A stretch of DNA of 64,000 bases, taken from Marinomonas algarum (lineage in GTDB: Bacteria; Pseudomonadota; Gammaproteobacteria; Pseudomonadales; Marinomonadaceae). A program made the position numbers and the translations under genes. Below are positions 29,499 through 38,733 of this stretch, piece after piece. A model generated the notes under the pieces. The model searched no databases and was not told the origin of the DNA. It worked only from the letters and a program-made list of their open reading frames with translations. The stretch is from the NCBI RefSeq assembly GCF_020532605.1, contig NZ_JAJATW010000006.1, positions 113,793 to 177,792 on the forward strand, given 5' to 3'. Numbering within the stretch: position 1 is the stretch's first letter; every line of letters starts with the position of its first letter.

Positions 29499-30806
29499 AT
29501 GAAAAATACTTTTCTGCGTGTGTTTCTGGTGGTGCTACTGTCCAATATTGTTGTGGTGAGTATTGGTTTGGGCATGGTTCAGTTTATCCAGAAACGCAAC
29601 CAGGTGTCGGCTGATCTGCTGGGGGACGTTGGCGTTCAGTTAGTCGCTGGGTATGAAAAGTTTGGGCTGACATCCTTAGAAGAAGAGACGAAAAAAGCAG
29701 AAAAACGATTATCTGGTACGATTTATTTGTATCAAGAGAATGGGCGTTCGTTGTTAAAGTCGTTGCCGCGCAATTTTAGAGAGCAAAGTGCGCCTAATGT
29801 CTCTGGACGACCCTCTGCAGATTTTTTAGACAGTCAATTTATTCAAGTGATTGGGGCAAACAATGTTCAATATTTGTTGATTTTTCAGCCTAACCCCGAG
29901 ATGGAGTCTTTGGCTATTGAGGCTGTGGTGGGCTTTTCTCTTTTAGGTCTACTTGTTTCAAGTGGCGTGCTGGCCTATTGGTTATTGGGGCCCTTGTTAA
30001 AGCTTCAGCGGGTGGCGCGTTCTTTTGGCCAAGGTGATATGGCGGTTCGGGTTGACAATAAATTGGCGCGAAGAAGTGACGCAGTCGGTAAATTGGCTTT
30101 AGAATTTAATGAAATGGCTGTCAGGATTGAGACACTGCTGTCTTCAAAAGAGCGTTTAATGCGAGATGTTTCTCACGAGCTTAGGACGCCTCTTGCGCGG
30201 ATTGAGGTTGCGCTGACCATTGCTGAAGATAAGCACGGAACTGAAGCGCAAAAGGGATATTTATGTCGCATTCGTACCGAACTACACGAATTAGACGAAT
30301 TAATTGGCCAAGTATTAACGTTGAGCCGATTGGAAGCGGCGTCATTATCAAAAGAGAAAATGGATCTGCAGGAATGGCTTGACGATATCGTTGCCGATGT
30401 GAGTTTTGAGAGTCAGTTGAAGGGTACTTCCGTGATCAAGCTGGGTGGTTCTCCTAAAACGTTATTGGGTGACCCCCTGCAGTTACGCCATGCAATTGAA
30501 AACGTTTTGAGAAATGCCTGTTTTTATGCGGGTGACGGGGGCGTGATTGAGTTAGAGACGCAAGAAAAATCTGGTTTTGCTTATGTTTATGTTCGCGATA
30601 ATGGCCCAGGTGTCTCTGATGATAAATTAGAAAAAATCTTTCATGCTTTTTATCGCTCCTCCGAGGCGCGAGAGGCGAACAGTGGTGGATTTGGTGTGGG
30701 GCTCACTATTTCTCAGCGTATTATTGGTGCCCATAAAGGTAAGATAACAGCGCGCAACCGTGAGCAAGGTGGGCTTGAGGTGTGTTTTCAATTGCCTTTG
30801 GCTTGA
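29499..30806 (+). CDS. Sensor histidine kinase, CpxA-like
   Basis: Inner-membrane sensor kinase of 435 residues, partner of the preceding response regulator. Membrane segments lie at about 8-30 and 141-163 and enclose a ~110-residue periplasmic domain, smaller than that of E. coli CpxA. A HAMP domain follows (to about 215), then the phospho-acceptor helix with H226 in RDVSHELRTPLARIE, and an HATPase domain with N-box IENVLRNACFYA, DNGPGVSDD and GGFGVGLTISQRI. The signal sensed is unknown; no CpxP-like gene is adjacent. Confidence 0.88.
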   Translation: MKNTFLRVFLVVLLSNIVVVSIGLGMVQFIQKRNQVSADLLGDVGVQLVAGYEKFGLTSLEEETKKAEKRLSGTIYLYQENGRSLLKSLPRNFREQSAPNVSGRPSADFLDSQFIQVIGANNVQYLLIFQPNPEMESLAIEAVVGFSLLGLLVSSGVLAYWLLGPLLKLQRVARSFGQGDMAVRVDNKLARRSDAVGKLALEFNEMAVRIETLLSSKERLMRDVSHELRTPLARIEVALTIAEDKHGTEAQKGYLCRIRTELHELDELIGQVLTLSRLEAASLSKEKMDLQEWLDDIVADVSFESQLKGTSVIKLGGSPKTLLGDPLQLRHAIENVLRNACFYAGDGGVIELETQEKSGFAYVYVRDNGPGVSDDKLEKIFHAFYRSSEAREANSGGFGVGLTISQRIIGAHKGKITARNREQGGLEVCFQLPLA

Positions 30807-30890
30807 TTGGTTTCACCGATTGGTGTCTTTTTTGTCTTACGTAGAGAAAAATCTTGTTATTGGTGGTGTTGATCAGTAACATGCGCCTCG

Positions 30891-31238
30891 CAAGTTGGCT
30901 AGGCAGTCGCCGCTCATTTTTTGAGGGGAGGAAAGTCCGGGCTTCGCAGGGTAAAGTGCCAGGTAACGCCTGGGGGGCGTGAGCCTACGGAAAGTGCAGC
31001 AGAAAATACACCGCCTAAGCAGTTTACTGCCGGTAAGGTTGAAATGGTGTGGTAAGAGCGCACCGCGCGACTGGCAACAGCTCGTGGCAAGGTAAACCCC
31101 ACTTGAAGCAAGACCAAATAGGAACTCTTTGGCGTGACCCGCGCTGAGTTCGGGTAGGTTGCTAGAGACGTGCAGTGATGTACGGATTAGATGAATGACT
31201 GTCCACGACAGAACCCGGCTTATCGGCCAACTTGTACT
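30891..31238 (+). ncRNA. rnpB: RNase P RNA (M1 RNA, type A)
   Basis: Catalytic RNA of RNase P, which matures tRNA 5' ends. The ends pair: CAAGTTGGC (30891-30899) with GCCAACTTG (31226-31234), forming P1. Conserved cores are present: GAGGGGAGGAAAGTCCGGGC, GGTAAGAGCGCACCGCGCGA, the CR-like GGTAAACCCCAC region, AGACCAAATAGGAACTC, and ATGTACGGATTAGATGAATGACT with the universally conserved ACAGAACCCGGCTTA in the 3' part. Exact ends are estimated to within a few bases. Short ORFs on both strands here are incidental. Confidence 0.96.
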
Positions 31239-31260
31239 CATTCTTAGCGTTAACGCTTAT

Positions 31261-31293
31261 AAAAAAAGCTGCTTTTCAAGGCGGCTTTTTTTA
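31261..31293 (+). terminator. Intrinsic terminator after rnpB
   Basis: AAAAAAAGCTGC pairs with GCGGCTTTTTTT (one G-U) across an 8-base loop, about 25 bases after the RNase P RNA. Confidence 0.92.
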
Positions 31294-31342
31294 TGTCTGC
31301 GGTTTGATTGTTTGGTCAATCTTTTTACTATTTTTGTTAAAA

Positions 31343-31378
31343 GTGTTAAATTGTGGGATGAAGTGCCGATAAGTGGGA
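31343..31378 (+). promoter_or_regulatory. MraZ operator (direct repeats, 10-bp period)
   Basis: Four hexamers begin exactly 10 bases apart: GTGTTA (31343), GTGGGA (31353), GTGCCG (31363) and GTGGGA (31373). Two are perfect matches to the GTGGG-type MraZ box known from E. coli and others, and two are degenerate. They end 8 bases before the mraZ ATG. A possible promoter (TTTACT at 31324, TAAATT at 31347, 17-base spacing) would be overlapped by them, fitting autorepression of the division cluster. Confidence 0.75.
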
Positions 31379-31385
31379 TAGGTTC

Positions 31386-31841
31386 ATGTTTAGGGGGATT
31401 CATCAGGTAAGCATCGATGCAAAAGGGCGTGTGTCGCTTCCTGCTCGTTTACGTGATGGTCTTGCCTGTTACCAGAGCCACAGTATTGTCATAACCATTG
31501 ATCCTATTTCTCGTTGTTTGCTGCTTTATCCTTTAGCGGAGTGGGAGATTATTCAGGCTCAGCTTAATAGCTTGCCTACATTTCAGCCGCAAGCGCGGCG
31601 TTTGCAGCGTTTATTAGTAGGGCATGCAACAGATTTAGAGATCGACAAGGCGGGCAGGGTTTTGTTGCCAATGCCGCTACGAGAGTTTGCTCGACTTGAA
31701 AAAAAAGTAACACTGCTTGGTCAAGGTAAAAAGTTAGAGATTTGGAGCCAAGACGAGTGGGAGTTGCAGCGCGATCATTATTTATCTCAAGACTCTCTTG
31801 AGAATACACAAACAGAAACCATGATGGACATTTCCTTATGA
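31386..31841 (+). CDS. mraZ: Transcriptional regulator MraZ
   Basis: First gene of the division/cell-wall cluster. MraZ forms a ring of AbrB-like folds and binds direct repeats in its own promoter. At 151 residues it has two SpoVT/AbrB-type repeats: [24 protein letters not shown] (in parts, about 1-24) and [22 protein letters not shown] (about 77-98). Its likely binding sites lie directly upstream. The stop overlaps the rsmH start (ATGA). Confidence 0.96.
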   Translation: MFRGIHQVSIDAKGRVSLPARLRDGLACYQSHSIVITIDPISRCLLLYPLAEWEIIQAQLNSLPTFQPQARRLQRLLVGHATDLEIDKAGRVLLPMPLREFARLEKKVTLLGQGKKLEIWSQDEWELQRDHYLSQDSLENTQTETMMDISL

Positions 31842-32776
31842 CAAAAACGATGGCAGACCACATTAGTGTCATGCTGAATGAATCCGTTGATATGTTGGTG
31901 ACCGACAAAGACGGTTTTTATGTAGATGGTACTTTTGGTCGAGGCGGGCACACTCGTTTGGTGTTAGAGCGTCTTGATCAAGGTCGTCTCCTAGGTTTCG
32001 ATAAGGACCCTGTGGCCATTTCTTATGGTCATGCACTTGAGCAAGAAGACTCTCGATTTTCCATAGTACAAGACAGCTTTGCTAACATGTCTGAACAGAT
32101 TGTTCGCGTCTTCGGTGTTGAAAAAGTGGATGGCATCATGATGGATCTTGGTGTGTCCTCCCCTCAGATTGATGACGCTGAGCGTGGCTTTAGTTTTATG
32201 AATGATGGCCCGCTTGATATGCGCATGAACCCTAATGCTGGGGTGAGTGCGGCTGAGTGGATTGCCAGCGTGAGTGAAAAAGAGATGGCCGATGTCATGT
32301 ATCAGTTTGGTGAGGAGCGTTTTTCACGACGTATTGCCAAAGCAATTTGTGAATACCGTGCTCATACTCCTATTTTGACGACTTTGCAGCTTTCAAAAAT
32401 TGTTGCTGAAGCCAATCCTGCTTGGGAAAAAGGGAAAAATCCAGCTACCCGTGCCTTTCAAGGTATTCGTATTCACATTAACAATGAGCTGGGTGATTTG
32501 GAAGTGGGCTTAGAAGCCGCTGCCAATGCTCTAAAAGTGGGTGGGCGTTTGGCGGTGATCAGCTTTCATTCACTAGAAGATCGTATGGTGAAACGATTTA
32601 TGAAATTGAAAGCGAAAGGGCCCGAATTGCCGCGACATTTGCCTATTCGTAATGCGCACCTTGACATCAAATTTAAAACCATTGGTAAAGCGATTAAGCC
32701 TTCTCAATCAGAAGTGAGCGATAATGTGCGCTCTCGCAGTGCTGTGTTGCGTGTTTTGGAGCGCGTAAGTGATTAA
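31838..32776 (+). CDS. rsmH: 16S rRNA (cytosine1402-N4)-methyltransferase RsmH
   Basis: SAM-dependent methyltransferase that acts on C1402 of 16S rRNA. The family start [13 protein letters not shown], the SAM motif [35 protein letters not shown] and the C-terminal [14 protein letters not shown] and [12 protein letters not shown] are clear. The 312 residues are typical. It overlaps mraZ by 4 bases and ftsL by 8. Confidence 0.97.
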   Translation: MTKTMADHISVMLNESVDMLVTDKDGFYVDGTFGRGGHTRLVLERLDQGRLLGFDKDPVAISYGHALEQEDSRFSIVQDSFANMSEQIVRVFGVEKVDGIMMDLGVSSPQIDDAERGFSFMNDGPLDMRMNPNAGVSAAEWIASVSEKEMADVMYQFGEERFSRRIAKAICEYRAHTPILTTLQLSKIVAEANPAWEKGKNPATRAFQGIRIHINNELGDLEVGLEAAANALKVGGRLAVISFHSLEDRMVKRFMKLKAKGPELPRHLPIRNAHLDIKFKTIGKAIKPSQSEVSDNVRSRSAVLRVLERVSD

Positions 32777-33047
32777 AGTGCGCTTTTCACTGTGGCGTTT
32801 TTCGTTTGGTGTTGTGGTGTTAACGGTATTGTCGATGGCGGTTGTTGTGCAAGTTTATGATTTCCGTAAAGATTTCTCTTACCTGCAAACGTTAAAAAAA
32901 GACGAAATTAACTATGAAGTGAAGTGGGGGCAGCTGCTACTTGAGCAAAGTGCGCTGACCCAGCCTGGCCGCCTAGAACAGGCCGCTATTAAAGATTTAG
33001 ATATGCACGCTCCATCCCAAGATGAACTCATTATAGTGAAGCCTTAA
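32769..33047 (+). CDS. ftsL: Cell division protein FtsL
   Basis: Small bitopic division protein that forms the FtsQLB complex linking early and late divisome parts. It is 92 residues: a short cytoplasmic tail, one membrane segment (about 8-28, [21 protein letters not shown]), and a periplasmic leucine-zipper-like helix ([19 protein letters not shown]). The start is a GTG that overlaps the end of rsmH. Identification uses size, topology and position between rsmH and ftsI, since FtsL sequences diverge strongly. Confidence 0.93.
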   Translation: MIKVRFSLWRFSFGVVVLTVLSMAVVVQVYDFRKDFSYLQTLKKDEINYEVKWGQLLLEQSALTQPGRLEQAAIKDLDMHAPSQDELIIVKP

Positions 33048-33049
33048 TC

Positions 33050-34807
33050 ATGGAAATCAACGATCATATCCCAGGTAAATGGCGCTTTAGATTTGTCTAT
33101 GGTGTTGCTTTGTTGTTGTTTCTGGTTGCGGGCGGAAGATTGTTTTATTTAACTGTGGTTGATAAAGCGTTTCTGCAGAATCAGGGTGAGATGCGAGCCG
33201 TGAGAACGGAATCTATTCCAGCGACTCGAGGAATGATTCTTGATCGTCGCGGTGAGCCTTTGGCTGTTAGTACGCCAACGTGGACGATAGTGGCAAGCCC
33301 AAAAGATCTTTGGGCGTTGGAAGAAGATGATTCCGTTGATGTTGCGCCGGAGGATGAAATTAAGCGTTTAGCGGAAGCAATGGGGGTTGGACGATCTTGG
33401 TTGCAAGAGCGTTTTGAGAAAAATAGAAATCGCTCGTTCATGTACTTACGCCGTCAAATTTCGCCAAGTGAAGCAGAGACCATTATGGCCGCGAATGTTA
33501 AGGGTGTGACTAAGACAAAAGAATATAAGCGCTTTTATCCAGCGGCTGAAGTGGCTTCTCACGTGGTGGGTTTCACTAATATAGATGATAAAGGCCAAGA
33601 AGGAATAGAGCTTGCCTACGATAAAGCATTAGAAGGCCAACCGGGGCAGCGTCGTTATTTAAAAGATTTAACCGGGAATATTATTCATGGTGTTGGCGTA
33701 GATAAAGCAGAACATCCTGGAGATAACATTGAGTTAAGTATTGATCTTAGATTGCAATATTTAGCGTATCGAGAGCTAAAGGCTGCCGTTACCGAGCATC
33801 GCGCTACTTCTGCATCCGCTGTGATATTAGATGTGAAGACGGGCGAAATACTGGCCATGGTGAATCAGCCTTCATACAATCCTAATGACAGATCAAAGCT
33901 CGAGTACGAAGAGTTACGTAATCGCGCGGTGATTGATTTGTTTGAACCTGGCTCAACGATGAAGCCGTTCACGGTTTCTGCGGCTTTGATGTCAGGTCAA
34001 TACAATACTGAAACCACCATAGATACCTCCCCTGGCTTCTTGCGATTTGGTCGTTTTACGATCCGAGATGCAACAAACTATGGCGTGATTGACTTTGAGA
34101 AATTGTTGATCAAATCCAGTAACGTAGGGGCATCGAAAATTGCTTTGTCGTTGCCGCAAGATGCTGTTTGGAATATGGATTATGAGTTAGGCATTGGAAC
34201 GCCTGTCGGTATTGGTTTTCCTGGAGAAGCATCAGGGAACTTACCTTCTCACCCAAAATGGCACCCATCAGAAATTGCGACCTTGTCTTATGGTTATGGC
34301 TTGTCAGTTTCCACCCTTCAGTTAGCGCAAGCTTATATGACATTGGGTAACCATGGCTATCGAGTCCCTGTCTCTATTTTTAAGCAAGATGTTCCCACTC
34401 AAGGCAAACAAGTGATTCCGCGACAAGTGGCGAAGGATGTTGTGAAAATGATGGAGTCTGTTGTTCAAAAAGGCTCTGGTAAGGCCGCTCAAATTCCTGG
34501 TTATCGTGTCGCTGGTAAAACAGGAACCGTGCATAAAGTGGGCTCGAAAGGTTATGAATACGACCAATATATCGCCTTATTTGCTGGTGTTGCGCCGGCC
34601 TCTGACCCAAGGTTAGCGATGGTGGTGATGGTTAATAATCCAAAGGGCCAGGAATACTACGGTGGTGAAGTGGCCGCGCCGGTTTTCTCTCGTGTCATGG
34701 AGGGGGCGTTAACCACGTTAAATGTTTATCCTGATCTGCCAGAAGGTCTTAGGGAAGTGCGCTTAGAACCTAAAAAGACGCCTTATCAAGTGGTTAAGGG
34801 GCCATAA
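33050..34807 (+). CDS. ftsI: Peptidoglycan D,D-transpeptidase FtsI (PBP3)
   Basis: Septum-specific class B penicillin-binding protein. The 585 residues carry a short cytoplasmic tail and one membrane anchor (about 14-34), a pedestal domain starting RTESIPATRGMILDRRGEPLA, and the transpeptidase domain with S302-x-x-K305 (PGSTMKPF), SSN (356-358) and KTG (490-492). A C-terminal stretch after ~560 is proline- and charge-rich; in E. coli this end is trimmed by Prc, which is also encoded in the window. It starts 2 bases after ftsL. Confidence 0.97.
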   Translation: MEINDHIPGKWRFRFVYGVALLLFLVAGGRLFYLTVVDKAFLQNQGEMRAVRTESIPATRGMILDRRGEPLAVSTPTWTIVASPKDLWALEEDDSVDVAPEDEIKRLAEAMGVGRSWLQERFEKNRNRSFMYLRRQISPSEAETIMAANVKGVTKTKEYKRFYPAAEVASHVVGFTNIDDKGQEGIELAYDKALEGQPGQRRYLKDLTGNIIHGVGVDKAEHPGDNIELSIDLRLQYLAYRELKAAVTEHRATSASAVILDVKTGEILAMVNQPSYNPNDRSKLEYEELRNRAVIDLFEPGSTMKPFTVSAALMSGQYNTETTIDTSPGFLRFGRFTIRDATNYGVIDFEKLLIKSSNVGASKIALSLPQDAVWNMDYELGIGTPVGIGFPGEASGNLPSHPKWHPSEIATLSYGYGLSVSTLQLAQAYMTLGNHGYRVPVSIFKQDVPTQGKQVIPRQVAKDVVKMMESVVQKGSGKAAQIPGYRVAGKTGTVHKVGSKGYEYDQYIALFAGVAPASDPRLAMVVMVNNPKGQEYYGGEVAAPVFSRVMEGALTTLNVYPDLPEGLREVRLEPKKTPYQVVKGP

Positions 34808-34808
34808 G

Positions 34809-36290
34809 GTGAATGGTTTTACACGCAAAAACTTATACCATGCAGCAGGTATGGCTGCAGAGACTAAGATAAGCCAAAGCTCGTTCGTTCCAGCGATTTA
34901 CACTCATATTGAAACGGACAGTCGCCAAGTCGACGATAAGTGTGTGTTTTTTGCCTTGCCTGGCATAGCGTCTAACGGTTGGGACTACCTAGATGATGTG
35001 GCAGCGTTAGGCTGTACTATTGCCGTGGTGCCTGCCCATCTTGCTTTGCAGGAAAAAGGAATAGAGCTTATTCGGGTTGAAGACCCAGCCAGTCTGATGA
35101 TTACTTGCCTGCAGCGCTTCTTTGGTTCACTGCCTGCTAAGGCCTTGGCGGTAACAGGCACGAATGGTAAGTCTTCTATCTGCTTTTATATTGCGCAACT
35201 GGCGAACAGTCTAGGGTTTCATGCTGGCTTGGTGGGTACATTTGGGGTCGGGGGATTAGATGCTCTCCAGGAGGCTAAGCAAACGACGCCGGATTTATTG
35301 TCGATGCACCGTTTGCTGATGGATATGAGAAAAACTGGGGTCGACTTGGTTGCGTTTGAAGCTTCCTCTCACGCGCTCGATCAAGGCCGTATCGAGGGCG
35401 TGCCCTTTCAAACTGCGGTGTTTTCCAATCTTTCTCGAGACCATCTTGATTACCATGGTGATATGGCCCATTACGCCGAGGCTAAGCAACGTCTGTTTGC
35501 CTTCGACAGTGTGGATCAGGCGGTATTCTGTTTAGACGATGATTACTGTGAATTTATGGCTTCGGCCGCTTCGCAGAAGACGCGTTACTATTACAGCGAA
35601 CAGAATGTGAGGGCTGACTTTTTTACAAAACAGTTGGCTTTTGAGCCGACAGGGTGTCGCTTTGTCCTGTGTCATCCCGAGGGTGAAAGTGAGGTCTTTT
35701 TGCCCTTGTTGGGGCGTTTCAATATTCAGAATGCGTTAGCGGCTTTAGCGAGTTTGTGGCCTGATGCATCAGACAAGAGGATGTTGATAAAAGGTCTTTC
35801 TACTTTAAAGGGTGCACCGGGTCGGATGGAGAAAATTCATCGAGAAAATGCGCCTTTAGTGGTGGTGGATTACGCTCATACACCCGATGCCTTACAGGTT
35901 GCTTTACAGGCGTTAAAAGAACACTCTAAACGGCGTTTAATCTGCGTCTTTGGTTGTGGTGGTGACCGAGATAGGGGTAAGCGCCCTTTGATGATGTCCG
36001 TCGCCCTTGAGCACGCGGATTACGTTTGGTTGACATCAGATAATCCCCGAACTGAAGCGGTTGAACAAATATTTTCTGATACATTAAGTCAAGTTCAAGA
36101 GGGGGCTTCGTTCAGTTTTGAAACCGATCGTCACCACGCTATTTCGCAAGCGATTTTATCGGCATCGCCCGACGATATGATACTCATCGCGGGTAAAGGC
36201 CATGAGACCTACCAAGATATCAATGGTACTAAATATCATTTTGATGACAGAGAAGTGGCGTTAGCGGCTATGGAAACTTATGTTAATTGA
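34809..36290 (+). CDS. murE: UDP-N-acetylmuramoyl-L-alanyl-D-glutamate--2,6-diaminopimelate ligase
   Basis: Mur ligase adding meso-diaminopimelate to the UDP-MurNAc dipeptide. The ATP-binding loop VTGTNGKSS, the family block THIETDSRQV, TTPDLLSMHRLL, ASSHALDQGR and the C-terminal DYAHTPDALQVAL, GCGGDRDRGKRP and TSDNPRTE (the DNPR motif that selects diaminopimelate) are present. 493 residues, GTG start 1 base after ftsI. The 3' end overlaps murF by 11 bases. Confidence 0.97.
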   Translation: MNGFTRKNLYHAAGMAAETKISQSSFVPAIYTHIETDSRQVDDKCVFFALPGIASNGWDYLDDVAALGCTIAVVPAHLALQEKGIELIRVEDPASLMITCLQRFFGSLPAKALAVTGTNGKSSICFYIAQLANSLGFHAGLVGTFGVGGLDALQEAKQTTPDLLSMHRLLMDMRKTGVDLVAFEASSHALDQGRIEGVPFQTAVFSNLSRDHLDYHGDMAHYAEAKQRLFAFDSVDQAVFCLDDDYCEFMASAASQKTRYYYSEQNVRADFFTKQLAFEPTGCRFVLCHPEGESEVFLPLLGRFNIQNALAALASLWPDASDKRMLIKGLSTLKGAPGRMEKIHRENAPLVVVDYAHTPDALQVALQALKEHSKRRLICVFGCGGDRDRGKRPLMMSVALEHADYVWLTSDNPRTEAVEQIFSDTLSQVQEGASFSFETDRHHAISQAILSASPDDMILIAGKGHETYQDINGTKYHFDDREVALAAMETYVN

Positions 36291-37626
36291 GTTGCGTTTA
36301 TCCGAAATCGCAGCGTTATGCGATGGGGAGCTGATTGGTTCAGATCAAGTGATCACTTCTGTTACAACTGATACGCGTGCGATCAGTGAGAGTTGTTTGT
36401 TTGTGGCGCTAAGAGGACAGTACTTTGATGGCCATGATTTTGCCGCTGCGGCCATAGAGCAAGGTGCTGTTGGTGTGCTTAGCGATCATGATCTTGAATT
36501 AGCATGTTACGTTAAAGTGAGCGACACACTTTGTGCCTACGGTAGGGTGGCACGTAGGATTCGTGATGCTTTTGCTTTTCCAGTGGTAGCGATTACTGGC
36601 AGTAATGGTAAAACAACTGTAAAAGACTGGCTGGCACAATCCCTTGATGACAAAAATGTGTTAAAAACACGCGCTAATTTGAACAATCGCATTGGTGTGC
36701 CGCAAACCTTGCTCGCTTTGTCTGCTGATCATGATGTTGCTGTCATTGAAGCGGGGACCAGTTTTACAGGTGAAATTCCTTTATTGGTCAATATTATTTG
36801 TCCCGATGTTGTTATTTTGACCAACGCCAGTGGCAGCCATTTTGAAGGGCTGGGCAGTATTGAGGGTATAGCAAAAGAGAAGGGCGCCCTGATTACTGGG
36901 GCGACAAGCCACGCTAAGGTGATTCTAAATGCAGATGATGCATTTTTTGCCTATTGGTGTGATTTGGCAGAGGGTAGAGACATAATGTCCTTTGGGTTTA
37001 CTTCTCAAGCCTCTCTTTATGCGTCCGATGTGCGACTCGGCCCTGAGTCAAGTAAGGCTGTTTTTCATTATAAGGCTTGGTCGATTGGGGTAACGATTGC
37101 GGGTGCAGGGCGACATCAAATTGCGAATGGCATGGCGGTTGTTCTAGCGTTAGTTGCCTTAGGGGTTGATTTTCCCCTTGCGGTAACAAAGCTACTACAG
37201 CCTATTTTAGTGCCCGGACGTATGGCTCGGTTAAAAACGACATTGGGTGCTTTGCTAATCGATGACAGCTACAACGCGAGTCCAACGTCAGTTGAGGCGG
37301 CGATTGATGTTTTGGTGTCGCAGCAAGTGCAGCAAACTTGGTTGGTTTTAGGGGCACTCGGCGAGCTCGGCGATCAAGAGCAGACAATACATCGCCAACT
37401 GGGTGTTTACGCAAAACAAAAAGGCGTCAGTCACTTGATTTGTGTTGGTTCTGTTGCGTGTACTGCGGGAATTGCTTTTCGAGAACAGGGTGGTCACGCC
37501 ATATTATGCGATACCCACAATGAAGCGGTACAGATCGTCGACGAATTAGATGAAACACACGCTATTTTGGTTAAGGGTTCCCGCTCTGCCAAAATGGAAA
37601 CTGTTATTAAAGCGTTATTAAACTAG
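36280..37626 (+). CDS. murF: UDP-N-acetylmuramoyl-tripeptide--D-alanyl-D-alanine ligase
   Basis: Adds D-Ala-D-Ala to make UDP-MurNAc-pentapeptide. ATP loop ITGSNGKTTVKDWL; NLNNRIGVPQTLL, GTSFTGEIPLL and DDSYNASPTSVEAAI are standard MurF blocks. 448 residues; its ATG lies inside the end of murE, which suggests coupled translation. mraY follows after 14 bases. Confidence 0.97.
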   Translation: MLIELRLSEIAALCDGELIGSDQVITSVTTDTRAISESCLFVALRGQYFDGHDFAAAAIEQGAVGVLSDHDLELACYVKVSDTLCAYGRVARRIRDAFAFPVVAITGSNGKTTVKDWLAQSLDDKNVLKTRANLNNRIGVPQTLLALSADHDVAVIEAGTSFTGEIPLLVNIICPDVVILTNASGSHFEGLGSIEGIAKEKGALITGATSHAKVILNADDAFFAYWCDLAEGRDIMSFGFTSQASLYASDVRLGPESSKAVFHYKAWSIGVTIAGAGRHQIANGMAVVLALVALGVDFPLAVTKLLQPILVPGRMARLKTTLGALLIDDSYNASPTSVEAAIDVLVSQQVQQTWLVLGALGELGDQEQTIHRQLGVYAKQKGVSHLICVGSVACTAGIAFREQGGHAILCDTHNEAVQIVDELDETHAILVKGSRSAKMETVIKALLN

Positions 37627-37640
37627 GATAACCACGACCC

Positions 37641-38723
37641 ATGTTACTTCTGTTGACTGCTTATTTGAGCAAGTATCACACCTTTTTTACTGTTTTTGAT
37701 TATTTGTCTTTGCGAGCCATTTTAGGTGTTTTGACAGCACTTGCTATTTCACTCTTGGTTGGTAACAAAGTCATCGTGTTGTTACAGCGTTTGCAGATTG
37801 GTCAAGCCGTTCGTGATGATGGTCCACAGTCTCATCTATCAAAAGCCGGCACACCCACTATGGGCGGTGCGCTGATTATTTTTTCTATTTCGGTGAGTAC
37901 GCTCTTATGGGGCGATCTTAGTAACCAATATGTTTGGGTAGTTTTGCTGGTGATGTTGGCGTTTGGTGCGATTGGTTGGGTAGACGATTATCGTAAAGTA
38001 GTGGAAAAAAACCCGCGAGGTTTACCTGGAAAATGGAAGTATTTCTGGCAAAGTGTTTTTGGTTTGGCAGTGGCTTTCTATTTGTATTTCACCGCGACTA
38101 CGCCAGCAGAGACAGCGCTTATCGTGCCTCTTTTCAAAGAGGTGGCTATACCCCTTGGGCTGTTCTTCATTGTGTTGACCTACTTTGTCATTGTCGGTAC
38201 CAGTAATGCGGTTAATTTGACGGATGGCTTAGATGGTTTGGCCATTTTACCGACCGTATTAGTGGGTGGTGCGTTGGGTGTCTTTGCGTATTTGACAGGC
38301 AACATTCGTTTTGCAGATTATTTATTAATTCCCTATGTACATGGTACAGGGGAGTTATTGGTGTTTTGTGCCGCCTTGGCTGGAGCAGGTCTTGGTTTTC
38401 TGTGGTTTAACACTTACCCTGCACAGATTTTTATGGGCGATGTTGGCTCGTTAGCACTGGGGGCTGTTCTTGGAACAATAGCGGTGATTGTTCGTCAGGA
38501 GTTGGTGTTGTTTATCATGGGAGGCGTGTTTGTGATGGAAACCGTTTCGGTGATTTTGCAGGTGGCGTCCTACAAGTTAACTAAGAGACGGATTTTCAGA
38601 ATGGCGCCTATTCATCATCACTTTGAGCTTAAAGGATGGGCGGAGCCAAAAGTCATCGTTCGCTTCTGGATCATCACGGTTTGTCTGGTTTTAGTCGGTT
38701 TTGCTACTTTAAAAGTTCGTTAG
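37641..38723 (+). CDS. mraY: Phospho-N-acetylmuramoyl-pentapeptide-transferase
   Basis: Integral membrane enzyme that makes lipid I from UDP-MurNAc-pentapeptide and undecaprenyl phosphate. The 360 residues equal E. coli MraY and contain about ten membrane segments. Conserved cytoplasmic blocks are [33 protein letters not shown] in pieces (DD pair), [24 protein letters not shown] and the C-terminal [15 protein letters not shown]. Confidence 0.98.
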   Translation: MLLLLTAYLSKYHTFFTVFDYLSLRAILGVLTALAISLLVGNKVIVLLQRLQIGQAVRDDGPQSHLSKAGTPTMGGALIIFSISVSTLLWGDLSNQYVWVVLLVMLAFGAIGWVDDYRKVVEKNPRGLPGKWKYFWQSVFGLAVAFYLYFTATTPAETALIVPLFKEVAIPLGLFFIVLTYFVIVGTSNAVNLTDGLDGLAILPTVLVGGALGVFAYLTGNIRFADYLLIPYVHGTGELLVFCAALAGAGLGFLWFNTYPAQIFMGDVGSLALGAVLGTIAVIVRQELVLFIMGGVFVMETVSVILQVASYKLTKRRIFRMAPIHHHFELKGWAEPKVIVRFWIITVCLVLVGFATLKVR

Positions 38724-38733
38724 GAGTCTTTGT

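Noticed and set aside
30873..31410. Several ORFs on both strands (122, 67 and 71 codons)
   Set aside because: They lie in or across the RNase P RNA and its terminator, have no family resemblance and are explained by the RNA gene.
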